Source of the DNA: Verrucomicrobiota bacterium
GTDB lineage: Bacteria; Verrucomicrobiota; Verrucomicrobiia; Limisphaerales; J093
Length of the DNA: 64,000 bases
NCBI GenBank assembly: GCA_027493615.1
Contig: JAOSKK010000035.1
Span: 124,001-188,000, forward strand
Direction of reading: 5' to 3'
In this document: piece after piece, positions 1-9,163 of the stretch
Layout: the number at the start of each line of letters is the position of its first letter
Numbering within the stretch: position 1 is the first letter of the stretch
Notes under the pieces: model-generated
Database searches by the model: none
Seen by the model: the letters and a program-made list of their open reading frames with translations, nothing else
What the model was told of the DNA's origin: nothing
Translations under genes and position numbers: made by a program

Positions 1-921
1 GACTCGTACCCCACGAGAAAGAGGCGCAACCCGCCGTCCTTCATCTGCCGGATGGTGTCGTAATCCAGGTTGGCCCGGCTGTTGCAGGACCAGGTCAATC
101 CCAGGGCCCCCAGCTTCCGGGCAATCTCGCGGGCCCGCGGCAGGTTTGCGGTGAACGTGTCGTCGTCGAAAAAGAACTCCCGGACCTGCGGGAAGAGGCG
201 CTTCATGTACGCCATCTCGTCCGCCACGTTCTGCGCCGAACGGACGCGGTATTTGTGGCCGCCGATGGTCTGCGGCCAGAGACAGAAGGTGCATTGCGCC
301 GGGCAACCGCGCCCGGTGTACAGGCTCAAAGTAGGGATGCAGCAGGTAGCCGATGAAGTACTTCTCAATCTTGAGATCGCGCCGGTACACATCCGCCACC
401 CACGGCAGGTCATCCATGTTCGCGATCAACTCCCGCTCGGGGTTGTGGCGAATCCGACCGTCGGCATCGCGGTAACTCAGGCCGGCCACGTCCTGGAGCG
501 GGCGACCTTCGGCCACTTCCTTGCAGGTGAAGTCGAATTCCTTCCGACCCACCCAGTCAATCGCGGGTGAGGCCTTGAGGGTTTCGGTGGGCAGCACGGC
601 CGCATGGGCCCCGACGAAGCCAATCCGGGTGTCGGGCCGCTGCGCCTTGATCGCCTCGGCCACCTTGCAGTCGTTGCGCAGCGAGGGCGTCGAGGTGTGG
701 ATCACGACGTGCTCGTAGTCCTGCGCGATGCGCAGGCATTCGTCGCGGCCGATATCGTGTGGCGGACAATCGAGCAGCCGGGAGTCCGCCACCAGTGCCG
801 CGGGCTGGGCCAGCCACGTGGGGTACCAGAAGCTGGTGACCTCGCGCCGCGCCTGGTAGCGCGAACCGGCGCCGCCGTCGAACCCGTCAAAGCTGGGAGG
901 GGAAAGGAAGAGAGTGGCCAT
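1..921 (-). CDS. hpnJ: HpnJ-type B12-binding radical SAM protein, partial and frameshifted
   Basis: The gene starts at an ATG at 921 and runs off the left edge. The N-terminal ~200 residues look like a cobalamin-binding domain followed by a linker ending in KIEKYFIGYLLHPY. The frame then breaks near 326-333, where one extra base in CTCAAAGTA moves the reading. In the next frame the radical-SAM cluster motif GCPAQCTFC (CxxxCxxC) follows, then LWPQTIGGHKYRVRS and FFFDDDTF, all close to HpnJ of hopanoid biosynthesis. HpnJ belongs to the B12-dependent radical SAM enzymes and acts in making the bacteriohopanepolyol side chain (family knowledge). It lies directly downstream of hpnH on the same strand, and the two overlap by 35 bases as read. 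Only the first ~305 residues are present. Homology is clear; the break is probably a sequence error. Confidence 0.85.
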   Translation of the reverse strand, partial: MATLFLSPPSFDGFDGGAGSRYQARREVTSFWYPTWLAQPAALVADSRLLDCPPHDIGRDECLRIAQDYEHVVIHTSTPSLRNDCKVAEAIKAQRPDTRIGFVGAHAAVLPTETLKASPAIDWVGRKEFDFTCKEVAEGRPLQDVAGLSYRDADGRIRHNPERELIANMDDLPWVADVYRRDLKIEKYFIGYLLHPYFEPVHRARLPGAMHLLSLAADHRRPQIPRPFGAERGGRDGVHEAPLPAGPGVLFRRRHVHRKPAAGPRDCPEAGGPGIDLVLQQPGQPGLRHHPADEGRRVAPLSRGVRV

Positions 922-2452
922 GGGGCATTGAAGCTTGTTTGGAGTCAGCGAATCGGGGACGTGCAAGCGAGAAGCCCGCACCACCAGGCTCGCCGAAAAC
1001 ACCGGGCTTGCCGAGAGCAAGGTCCATAAGCTGCGCAGGCGGGGAGGGGTCAACCCGCCGTCGAGGGGTGGATCCAACATCGACCGGGCGAACCCCCGGG
1101 TTGATCGCGGCGCGATCGGGGCTACCGCAGAACGAACCGGCATGCGCGGGCGGCGCGGTGCTGCCGTTGTTCCCGGAGGCCGCGGGTTGGGCGAGGGCCG
1201 CCCGGGCCTCGGCGAGGTGACCTTTGCCGACGGAAAAGCCGTTGAACGCCTTGACCTCGGCGCCCCGCTCGAAGCGCGGAGGCCGCGGCCAGAAGTTGTA
1301 CCTGAAGTTCTTCCAGTGATCGCCGCGGCGGTAGTTGGTGCCGAGGGCGCCGCTGGGGTCATAGCCGCAGTGGACCATGCAGTTCTCGCAGCGCGGATCG
1401 CGGGCGACACCGTTGACGACGCCATACTTCTCCCAGTTCACCTGTTCGAGCATCGCCTGGTAAGTCGGGTAGTGCCCGTCGGTCATCAGATAGCAGGGTG
1501 CCTTCCAGCCTTTGATGTTGTAGGTGGGGATCGCCCAGGCGGTGCAGGTGAGATCGCGTTTCCCGGCCAGGAACTCCTGGTACACCGGGGTGCCGAAGAT
1601 CGTGAACGCCCGGCCCCACGCCTCGATGCGGGCGAACTTCTCGATGGTCATCTGGCGCGTGAGGAAGAAGTCCTCCGGCTTCTTGCCCAGGCGCCGCACC
1701 ATGTCCTTCTTGGCGGCGTCGTAGTCGTACCCGGGGGAGATGGTGTGGCCGTCGACGCCGAGCCAGGAGAAGAACTTGAACATCTCCTCGATCTCCTGGA
1801 CGTCGGTCTCGCGGTAGACCGTGGTGTTGGTGGCGACCTGGTACCCGATCAGCTTGGCCATCTTGACCGCGGCCACGCACTCCTGGAACACGCCCTCGCG
1901 CTCGACGATGAGGTCGTGGGTGTATTCGAGGCCGTCCACGTGGACATTCCAATAGAGCCACTGGGTGGGCGCGATCACGGGCCGCCCGTCCGCCTTGCCC
2001 TTGCGGATGGCCTCGAGATCCTTGTCGGTGATCAACTGCTCGCTCCGCAGCCGTTCCAGCAGGGGCTCCCGGTCAGGAGCATGCGTCGCGGCCAGGTACT
2101 CCTTCATCTTCTTCCGCATGAACACGCCGTTCGTGCAGATGTAGACGATGCGGCGCTGGGCGAGCAACCCGGCCACCAGTTCCTCGATCTTCGGGTAAAT
2201 GAGCGGTTCTCCGCCGCATACGGAGACCATGGGGGCATCGCATTCGGCCGCGGCCGCCAGACAGCGATCCAAAGGCACCAAATCCTTCAGGCTGGTCGAG
2301 TACTCCCGAATGCGCCCGCACCCGGTGCAGGTGAGGTTGCAGGTGTGGAGGGGTTCGAGCTGCAGCACCAGCGCGAACTTCGGCGTTCGACGCAGTTTGT
2401 GCTTGATGATGTGCGCGGCGATTTTCGCCGACAACGCCAACGGGAAACGCAT
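887..2452 (-). CDS. hpnH: HpnH, adenosyl-hopene-forming radical SAM protein
   Basis: HpnH is the radical SAM enzyme that attaches the 5'-deoxyadenosyl group to diploptene to give adenosylhopane, the first side-chain step of elongated hopanoids (family knowledge). The sequence shows the cluster motif CNLTCTGC (Cys38, 42, 45), then VCGGEPLIYPKIEEL and YICTNG, all typical of the family. A Cys-rich SPASM-like segment (RCENCMVHCGYDPSGAL) occurs around residue 360. The conserved part ends near FRYNFWPRPPRF, about residue 390. Roughly 125 further residues are low in complexity and rich in Pro, Gly and Ala, and overlap the start of hpnJ. This tail is not seen in typical HpnH (about 330-380 residues). 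It may be read-through after an undetected frameshift near 1190-1260, or a genuine extension. The function call is secure; the C-terminus is not. Confidence 0.9.
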   Translation of the reverse strand: MRFPLALSAKIAAHIIKHKLRRTPKFALVLQLEPLHTCNLTCTGCGRIREYSTSLKDLVPLDRCLAAAAECDAPMVSVCGGEPLIYPKIEELVAGLLAQRRIVYICTNGVFMRKKMKEYLAATHAPDREPLLERLRSEQLITDKDLEAIRKGKADGRPVIAPTQWLYWNVHVDGLEYTHDLIVEREGVFQECVAAVKMAKLIGYQVATNTTVYRETDVQEIEEMFKFFSWLGVDGHTISPGYDYDAAKKDMVRRLGKKPEDFFLTRQMTIEKFARIEAWGRAFTIFGTPVYQEFLAGKRDLTCTAWAIPTYNIKGWKAPCYLMTDGHYPTYQAMLEQVNWEKYGVVNGVARDPRCENCMVHCGYDPSGALGTNYRRGDHWKNFRYNFWPRPPRFERGAEVKAFNGFSVGKGHLAEARAALAQPAASGNNGSTAPPAHAGSFCGSPDRAAINPGVRPVDVGSTPRRRVDPSPPAQLMDLALGKPGVFGEPGGAGFSLARPRFADSKQASMPHGHSLPFPSQL

Positions 2453-2456
2453 GAGC

Positions 2457-2690
2457 CTAGCGCGCCTGGGCCACCACGACGGGTTCGACCACCGCGGGCA
2501 CTTCCCCGTCCGGCGCCGGCGGAGGATCCACGCGCATCAGCCCCGGGAGGAAAAAGCTCGCCGGCGAGACGCTCTGCGACGTGTTGATGCCGCTGCACCC
2601 GCAAACGAGTACGACCAGAGTACTGGCCAGGATTGTCAGCCCGAGCGGAAGTGGTTTACGCTTCACTGAATGCGGACTATACGCGGCCAT
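2457..2690 (-). CDS. small predicted lipoprotein
   Basis: This is a 77-residue product. A short basic N-terminus (VKRKPLPLGL) is followed by a hydrophobic core and the lipobox-like LVVLVCGC, then a short tail rich in Pro and Val. That arrangement fits a signal-peptidase II lipoprotein of about 45-50 mature residues. I chose ATG at 2690. A GTG at 2666 would give a more typical lipoprotein n-region and remove the 21-bp overlap with the divergent TPR gene. The stop lies 4 bases before the hpnH start, so it may be co-transcribed with hpnH-hpnJ. The tail motif SVSPASFFLPGL is distinctive, but I cannot assign a function to it. Confidence 0.6.
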   Translation of the reverse strand: MAAYSPHSVKRKPLPLGLTILASTLVVLVCGCSGINTSQSVSPASFFLPGLMRVDPPPAPDGEVPAVVEPVVVAQAR

Positions 2691-3485
2691 ACTCGGCGTG
2701 CAATCGGGAAATCGGGCGCGGCCTTGCCCGGCCTGCTGCTGCTGGCCACGATCGCCACAGCGGAGCGGCCCTTGTCGGCGGCACCCCCGGGCGCTGAAGT
2801 GGAGATTGCGCAGGTGTCGCTTGCCGCCCGGGCGGAGCGACTCTTCCGCGAGCACCGCACGGCCTTCGTCCGCCAGCCCACCAACGCCACGGTGGCGTGG
2901 GAGTTCAGCCGGGCCTGCTTCGACTGGGCCGAGTTCGCGACGAACAACACCCAGCGCGCCACCATCGCGCAGGACGGCATCCAGGCAGCGCGCACCGCCC
3001 TCACCCTGGACACCAACCTGGCCGCCGCCCCGTACTACCTCGGCCTGAACCTCGGACAGCTCGCCCGCGTGAAGCGGTTCAGCGCCCTCTGGCTGGTCGA
3101 TGAAATGCGCGATCAGTTCGAGGCGGCCCGCCGTCTCGATGAACAGTTCGATTTCGCCGGACCCGACCGCAATCTGGGGTTGCTCTATCTGCAGGCACCC
3201 GGCTGGCCGGTGAGCATCGGCGACCGCGCCCTGGCGCGCCGGCACCTCGAGCGAGCTGTGGCGCTCGCACCCGAGTATCCGGAGAACCGCCTCAACCTCC
3301 TCGAGGCCCGGCTCGCCTGGCGGGAAAAGGAGGCGGTGCCGGGCGAAGTCGAACTGTTGGCCGAGCTGCTGCCGCGCGCCCGGACCCGCCTGACGGGCGA
3401 AGCGTGGGCGGGGAGCTGGCTCGACTGGGATCGGCGTTGGGCCGAGGTGCAGCGCCGCGCCGCGCGCTTCCGCCCGGGCTCCTAA
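2670..3485 (+). CDS. secreted TPR-like repeat protein
   Basis: The protein is 271 residues with an N-terminal signal-peptide-like stretch (ALPGLLLLATIATA) and a mature part of amphipathic helical repeats. Segments such as ALTLDTNLAAAPYYLGLNL and AVALAPEYPENRLNLLEA match the TPR pattern. It is probably a periplasmic scaffold or lipid-process protein, but no partner is evident. The ATG at 2670 overlaps the divergent lipoprotein start; an in-frame TTG just before the hydrophobic core is an alternative. It is transcribed away from the hopanoid genes and ends in front of a repeat array. The specific role is unknown. Confidence 0.75.
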   Translation: MRTIRGHTRRAIGKSGAALPGLLLLATIATAERPLSAAPPGAEVEIAQVSLAARAERLFREHRTAFVRQPTNATVAWEFSRACFDWAEFATNNTQRATIAQDGIQAARTALTLDTNLAAAPYYLGLNLGQLARVKRFSALWLVDEMRDQFEAARRLDEQFDFAGPDRNLGLLYLQAPGWPVSIGDRALARRHLERAVALAPEYPENRLNLLEARLAWREKEAVPGEVELLAELLPRARTRLTGEAWAGSWLDWDRRWAEVQRRAARFRPGS

Positions 3486-3486
3486 A

Positions 3487-3629
3487 CCCCCGTAGGCGCC
3501 GACGTCAGGAGGCGGTTGTGTTGTATGTAGGCGCCGACGTCAGGAGGCGATCGTGCTGGCACCGACCGGAGGGGGCCAAGGCACGAGTCCCCGCGTCAGA
3601 CGCCTCCTGACGTCGGCGCCTACGGGGGG
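3487..3629. repeat. repeat family A: two direct and one inverted copy
   Basis: Three copies of GTAGGCGCCGACGTCAGGAG(GCG) occur: direct copies at 3487-3514 and 3527-3549, and an exact inverted copy at 3601-3629. The outer copies also share a flanking run of C/G, so the pair can form a long hairpin across about 140 bases. It lies between the convergent ends of the TPR gene (+) and skp (-), a position suited to a two-way transcription terminator. Related arms occur at 20070-20233 and 47380-47420. Confidence 0.8.
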
Positions 3630-3648
3630 TTGCCGGGAAAAGTCCCGG

Positions 3649-4267
3649 CTAACGCGTCGTCGTGGTCGCGGGCTTCTTCGCCTCGAGGACGCCGGGCGGC
3701 GCGTTCCGGTTGAGCTCGGTCAGGACCTCTTGGGTCAAATCGGGCAAACCCGCCACGTACATGAAGACGGGTACATCGACGGTCTCGGCGGCGGTGTTGA
3801 CCACGAGGTTGTAGCCGGCGGCCTTGGCCCGGCCTTCCACCTGTTCGCGGATGTCGCGGAAGATGTTCTCGCGCATCCGGCGAATCTGGTCCTGGATCTG
3901 GCGGTTGAAATTGGCCTCGAAATTCCGGACGCTCTGCTCGATTTCTTTGATCTCGAGCAGCTTGGTGTTGGCCGACTCCTTGCGTTTCTGCTGCGCCTCG
4001 GACGAAAAGGCAGCGTCTCGGGCGTCCTTTTTCGAGCGCGCGATACTCTGCGTTCAGCCGTTCGTAGTCATCGGCCATCTTCTTGCGCTCCGTCTCGAAC
4101 TCCTTCTGTCGGTCCTTGACGGTGGCGTCGGACTGGATGGTCTTCCAGTAACCGTCAAAGACGGTCTTCATGTTCAACGTCGCGATTTTGGGCTGGGCCT
4201 GCGCCGAGAGGGCGAGAAGGGCCGCCGCCGCGCCGGCCAGCAGCGTGCGAGTCAACGAAGTGATCAT
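3649..4267 (-). CDS. skp: Skp/OmpH-family periplasmic chaperone (frameshifted)
   Basis: Skp is a small helical periplasmic chaperone that carries unfolded outer-membrane proteins to BamA. Here the ATG at 4267, preceded by AAAGGA, opens a signal peptide (LLAGAAAALLALSAQAQ). A KIATLNMKTVFDGYW segment follows, typical of the OmpH family strand, and then a long charged helical region. The frame breaks in the T-run at 4028-4032, where one extra base shifts it. After correction the helix continues (QQKRKESANTKLLEIKEIEQ) and ends in an Ala/Thr-rich tail, giving about 205 residues. Skp homologues are usually 160-200 residues. It sits 32 bases downstream of bamA on the same strand, the classical bamA-skp order. 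Confidence 0.88.
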
Positions 4268-4299
4268 CAGTGGTGTCCTTTGCTTGCCTGCAGTTCCGA

Positions 4300-6732
4300 T
4301 CAATAGGGCGTGTCGCGGGTGTATCCCACGCTGAACTGGAACCGCCCGTCACTGCCCACGAACGGATCATGCGTGATCGGGAGGGCGTAGTCGAGCCGCA
4401 AGGGGCCCATGCCCGGTATGTTCAGCCGGATGCCCAAACCCCAGTTGTCCGCGTAAGCACCGTACTCGGCGCCCGCCACGTTGAAGCTGTAGGCGTCCGG
4501 ATACACGTTCCCGATGTCATAGAACGCCGCCAACCGCAGACGTTCAATGATCGGGATGCTGTACTCGGCCGAACCGAACCAGAAGGTGCGCCCGCCGATG
4601 GGCTCCCGACCGGTCGAGTCGTACGGGCCAATCGCGCGGAACTTGTAGCCGCGCAGCGTATAGAGGCCGCCGAGATAGAAGCGGTCGTACAGGTGCACGT
4701 CCTGATCGAAGCCGTGGTTGTCCACCACCCCGATGCGCCCGATGAGCTCGAGCACATGGCCGGGCGCGAACCCGCGGAAATACCGGCGCGAGTCCAGTTC
4801 GAGTTTGTAGAAATCCGTGTCGCCCCCGAAGGGCCCGCCCGCCAGCTCCGAACGCAGCGTGGTATGCTGCCCGCGATTGGGGAGCAGAACGTTGTTGCGG
4901 GTGTCGTAGCTGATGGCCCCGATCACCTTCGAAGCGAGGGTGTAGCCTTCCTCCGCCCGGATCTCGGCGGGCACGGTGTCAACGACCTCGGGTTGTCCGT
5001 CGGGACCCGGGACCACGAGCGGCGCGGGCATGTTCACGATGCCGACGTTCTCGATGGCGTAGCCGACGGTCCCGCGCCAGAAATCGCTCCAGAGGGTGCG
5101 GGTCAAGGTCACGCGCGAACCCAACTGGTCGACGTCGTAAAGGTCGCTGTAGTACCGGAGCTGGCGGTAGAAGAAATCCGTGCTCAACACCAGCTTCCGG
5201 CCCAGGAACCACGGCTCGATGAAAGAGAGCTCGATGTCGCGGCGTTGGGTGCCCACCATGAGCCGAAGCCGGACCTTCTGGCCGGCGCCCGTCCCCAGGA
5301 AGTAAGGCGGCTTGAAGAGGTCGAAGTTGCCCTGCACCACCTCGACAAATCCGGAGATCTGGTCCAACGAACTGAAGCCCGCCCCCAGCCGGATGTCGCC
5401 CGTGTTCTTCTCCTCCACCCCGATCACCAGGTGCTTGCGGTCCGGCACGTCGGTGGGCTCCGGCTCGGCATCCACCTTCGCGAAATAATTCAGGCCGCCG
5501 AGCCGGTTGGTGCTCAAACGGACCCGGACCATGTCGAAGACTTCGCCTGGATTGACGGCCAACTCCCGCCGGATCACCCGGTCCTTGGTCTTGGTGTTGC
5601 CGCGGATTTCGATCTTCTCGATGTAAGACTTCTGGCCCTCGGTGATGCGGTAATTCACGTCCATGGTCCCCTGGGCCGTATTGGGTACCAGCGCCGGACT
5701 GACGCGGGCGTCGATGTGGCCGCGCGCGCCATAAAAGTCCTGGATCCCCTCGCGGTCCCGTGACAGCCCGTTGGGGGTGAACACGTTGCCCGGCCCCATG
5801 CTGAGTCCGCGCGAGGTCTTGTTCTTCTCGCGTGTCACCATGCGCGTGGTGATCTCGTTGGTGGTGAAAAGCTGGTTGCCTTCGAGCCCCACCGTGCCGA
5901 CGCGGTACTGGGTGCCTTCGTTGACGAACACCTTCACGATCATCCACTTCGGGTTGAGCTGCTCGAACTGGATGTCCTCGAGCTGGAAGTCGATGTAGCC
6001 CTCGCCCCGGTAGAACTCGCCCAACCGCTGGCGATCCTCGGCCAGGACGTCGTCCTTGAGTTTGCCGCTGCCGGTGAGCCACGAGAACATCCAGTGCCGC
6101 CGGGTCTTGAGGGTCGAGCGCAGCTTCCGCTGCGGGAACGCCTGGGCGTTGATGAACTGGACGTCCTTGATCTTGACCTTCGGGGCCTCGGTGATTTCGA
6201 AGGTCACCGTGCCGTTGCCCAGGTTGGCGTCGATCACCGGGACGTACTTCACCTGGGTCCGCTGGTAACCCGCCTTTTGGTAGAGCTTGAGGATCTCCTG
6301 GGTGTCGTTGAACAACTTCTGTTCGTCCAGGGGTTGCCCCACCTTCGAGGTGACCTTCTTCTGCAGCTTCTTGGTGGAGTACTTGCTGTTTCCGGTAAAG
6401 AGGATGCGCGTGAGGGTCGGCTTGCCCTGCACCTGGAACACGAGCTTGAGGCCGTCCTCAACGGGGACCTGATCGACGCGGATGTTGAAGAAGAGGCCCG
6501 TGCTGTAAAGGCTCCTCACGTCGTCGTCCACGCTGTTGCGCGTGTACAGCTCTCCGACCCGGGAGCGAATGCTCGAACGGATCAGGGCATCGCTGGCGGC
6601 GCGAGGGCCGACGTGCTGAATCTCAATCTCCCGGATGACGGCCGGTGCCTGCCCCCACGCCCCGGGCATGAAGACCAGCCACAGCAGCCAGAGCATCCAC
6701 CAACCACGGGCTTTGCCGCTCATGCCATTCAC
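4300..6732 (-). CDS. bamA: BamA outer-membrane protein assembly factor
   Basis: BamA is the core of the machinery that folds beta-barrel proteins into the outer membrane. The 810-residue product has a signal peptide (WMLWLLWLVFMPGAWGQ) and five POTRA-type repeats over roughly residues 30-430. Each repeat contains elements such as GNSKYSTKKLQKKV and IRGNTKTKDRVIRREL. The rest is an Omp85 beta-barrel with LGGLYTLRGYKFRAIGP, the LRGY-like signature, and it ends in an aromatic residue (TRDTPY). The length agrees with the family and the frame is intact over 2.4 kb. The start is GTG at 6732, overlapping the corrected dnaB stop as GTGA; ATG at 6723 is an alternative. It is followed directly by skp. 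Confidence 0.95.
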   Translation of the reverse strand: MNGMSGKARGWWMLWLLWLVFMPGAWGQAPAVIREIEIQHVGPRAASDALIRSSIRSRVGELYTRNSVDDDVRSLYSTGLFFNIRVDQVPVEDGLKLVFQVQGKPTLTRILFTGNSKYSTKKLQKKVTSKVGQPLDEQKLFNDTQEILKLYQKAGYQRTQVKYVPVIDANLGNGTVTFEITEAPKVKIKDVQFINAQAFPQRKLRSTLKTRRHWMFSWLTGSGKLKDDVLAEDRQRLGEFYRGEGYIDFQLEDIQFEQLNPKWMIVKVFVNEGTQYRVGTVGLEGNQLFTTNEITTRMVTREKNKTSRGLSMGPGNVFTPNGLSRDREGIQDFYGARGHIDARVSPALVPNTAQGTMDVNYRITEGQKSYIEKIEIRGNTKTKDRVIRRELAVNPGEVFDMVRVRLSTNRLGGLNYFAKVDAEPEPTDVPDRKHLVIGVEEKNTGDIRLGAGFSSLDQISGFVEVVQGNFDLFKPPYFLGTGAGQKVRLRLMVGTQRRDIELSFIEPWFLGRKLVLSTDFFYRQLRYYSDLYDVDQLGSRVTLTRTLWSDFWRGTVGYAIENVGIVNMPAPLVVPGPDGQPEVVDTVPAEIRAEEGYTLASKVIGAISYDTRNNVLLPNRGQHTTLRSELAGGPFGGDTDFYKLELDSRRYFRGFAPGHVLELIGRIGVVDNHGFDQDVHLYDRFYLGGLYTLRGYKFRAIGPYDSTGREPIGGRTFWFGSAEYSIPIIERLRLAAFYDIGNVYPDAYSFNVAGAEYGAYADNWGLGIRLNIPGMGPLRLDYALPITHDPFVGSDGRFQFSVGYTRDTPY

Positions 6733-8215
6733 TCCCGCGGGATGTCCTCTTCACGCACCCGGGGGCACTCTCGAACCGGGTGTAGGACCGCTCGAAATTG
6801 AGGTAGACGTCCCCCGTGGGTCCGTTGCGTTGCTTGGCGATCAAGAGGTTCACTGGTATCACGTCGCTGTTCACCGTCGCCTCGTCGTCGTCGTCGCCCC
6901 CGGCGGGCTCGCGCGGGTTTTTCGGATTGGCCCGGTACAACAAACCGACTACGTCCGCATCCTGTTCAATGGCACCCGATTCCCGCAGATCCGACAGCCG
7001 CGGCTTGCGGGTCCGGTCGCGTTCAAGCTCACGATTGAGCTGGCTGAGCACGATCACGGGGACATTGAGCTCTTTGGCCAGACCCTTCACCCCGCTCGAA
7101 ATCTCGCTGATTTCCTGCGCCCGATTCGATTCCCCGCGGCGCGGATTAGATGACTGGAGCAATTGAAGGTAGTCAATGACAAAGAGTTTGATCCCCAGCC
7201 GGTCGGCCATCCGCCGCGCCCGGGCGCGCAGTTGCAGAATGTCCAGCCCGGCGGTGTCGTCGATGTGCAGCTTGGCGGCCGCCAATCGGTCCGCAGCATC
7301 GGCAATCCGCGCAAAGTCATGTTCCTCCATCGAGCCATCGCGCAGCCGATGCTGGTTGAGCCGCGCCGCGGAACAGAGCAAGCGCATCACCAGGGCTTCG
7401 GCCGTCATTTCCAGGCTGAACACGCCGACAGGTTCGCCCACCTGCAGGGCCACGTGCTCGGCGATGTTCATCGCCAGACTCGTCTTCCCCATGCTCGGAC
7501 GGGCCGCGATGACGATCATCTCACCCGGCTGCAGCCCGTTGGTCTTCTTGTCCAACTCCCAGAAACCCGTCTCGAGTCCGGACAGCTTCCCTTTGTTGTG
7601 GAAGAAGAACTCGATGCGGGAGACGGTCTTGCCCACCAGTTCATGGATGTTTTTGGAGGCACCCGTCTTCTGGTTGACGGCGAGGATCTCCGACTCCGCC
7701 CGGTCAATGAACAGCCCCACCTCCCCGTGCGCCTCGTACGCCTCGCCCACCAACCGCGTGCATGTCCGGATCAGCTTTCGGAGCAGGTACTTCTCGCGCA
7801 CGGTGTCGAGGTAGTAGCCGAGATTCGCGGCCGACGGCACACCGTCCATCAGCGCCGAGAGGTAGGGGAACCCGCCGACCGTCTCCAACACGCCACGATC
7901 GGCGAGCTGGGCCACCAGCGTCACCAAGTCCACACTCTTCTGCGCCTCGCACATCTCCACCACGTTCGCAAAGATCACCTGGTGCCGCGGGTCATAAAGG
8001 AATTCCTCGCCGGGATTGAACCGCTCGAAGCAAGCGCCCAGCCCCTCGCGAGGGGCCAGCAACAAACACCCCAGCACTCCCTTCTCGGCATCGATCGAGT
8101 GCGGCGGCACGCGGTCCAGACCCCGAGGGTCCGGCCCGGCCGGGCGCTGCCGGCGGGCCTGCTTGAGGTTCGGTGTGGCTTCGGCCGGCGGGCCATCCGG
8201 TACGGTGTCGATCAT
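6729..8215 (-). CDS. dnaB: replicative DNA helicase DnaB (C-terminal frameshift)
   Basis: DnaB is the hexameric helicase that unwinds DNA at the replication fork. The N-terminal domain begins after a ~35-residue Pro/Arg-rich leader (PPHSIDAEKGVLGCLL). The RecA-like C-terminal half carries Walker A (ARPSMGKTS, near residue 235), Walker B (LFVIDYLQLL) and the DnaB motifs LSQLNRELE, LSDLRESGAIEQDAD and IAKQRNGPTG. The natural end is disturbed by a missing base in the G-run at 6761-6765. Restoring it gives VREEDIPRE and a TGA at 6729, for about 495 residues. As given, the frame runs on to 6623 inside bamA. The ATG at 8215 was chosen because codons upstream lack similarity to DnaB. The corrected stop overlaps the bamA GTG. 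Confidence 0.93.
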
Positions 8216-8369
8216 GGCTCCCGAGCAAACCATGCCGCGCGCGGCGCGCAATCTCCGGATGCGCGAAGTTGTTGGCGACGATTCACCGGCTGTCCACCGG
8301 TTGCTCACATGCCACCGTCGCGTTTTTGTTGGTTCCCACGCCGCGTTCGGGCTATCTACAGCCCCGCCG

Positions 8370-9156
8370 ATGAACCTCGCTCCCATCCCGGCATCGCCGG
8401 CCTGGCGCGTGGTGGCCACTTCGGCCACCGGCCGGCGGCATCGCCACCAACAGCAACCATGTCAGGACGCCGTCCGCTGGGCGACCACCAAGGGCGGGCT
8501 GCTGCTCGCGGCGGTCGCCGACGGCGCGGGGTCGGCACCCTGCGGCGGCGCGGGGGCGACCACCGCGGTCACGACCGCCCTGGCCGCCCTCGAGGCAAAC
8601 GCCGATGCCGGTGCGGCACTCGGCACGGACCTCCGCGCGCTCGCGTTGGTGCGGTTGGCGATCGATGCGGCGCTCCAGTCCCTCCGCCAAGCCGCCGGCC
8701 TCCGCCCGACCGCCCTCGGCGAGTATGCCACCACCCTCCTGGTCTGCGTCGCCGGCACCGACGGCGTGGCCGCGGCGCAGGTCGGCGATGGTGCCGTGCT
8801 GGCGGGGACGGCGCCCGACCGACTCGAGACGTTGACCCAACCCGCTGCGGGCGAATACCTGAACGAAACGGTATTCCTCACTTCGGAAGGGGCGCTGGAA
8901 CGGCTTCAGACCGCCTTCTGGACCGGTCGCCCCCGCCACGTGGTGCTCTTCTCGGACGGCCTGCAGATGCTGGCCTTGAAGATGCCGGGGGCGGTTCCGC
9001 ACCTCCCGTTCTTCCAACCCCCTGTTGGGGTGGCTCAACCGGCTCGAGGATCTCGAGGCCGGGCAGCGCGAACTCCTCGCCACCCTCAGCTCCGCCCGGT
9101 TCAGCGAGCGGACGGATGATGATCTGACGCTCTTGCTGGCCGAGCGTCGGGAGTGA
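8370..9156 (+). CDS. PP2C-type protein phosphatase (frameshifted)
   Basis: This is a PPM/PP2C-like Ser/Thr phosphatase without a membrane anchor. Visible elements are QDAVRW near the start (metal-ligand Asp region), VADGAGSAPCGG (equivalent of the DGxG motif), AQVGDGAVL (GD motif) and VLFSDGLQ (SDG motif), in the usual order. The frame breaks at the C-run at 9018-9022, which has one extra base. Correction gives FQPLLGWLNRLEDLE and a final TDDDLTLLLAERRE, including the closing DDxTL motif, for about 261 residues. It resembles the YegK/PphC type of phosphatase. The stop lies 7 bases before the next gene, a protein kinase, and the two probably act as a pair. Confidence 0.85.
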
Positions 9157-9163
9157 CCGGACG

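Noticed and set aside
935..2587. Long open frame opposite hpnH
   Set aside because: High-GC mirror of the real gene; composition and lack of motifs fit an antisense shadow. The same holds for long frames opposite bamA, tig, nfnB, GldG and GH106.
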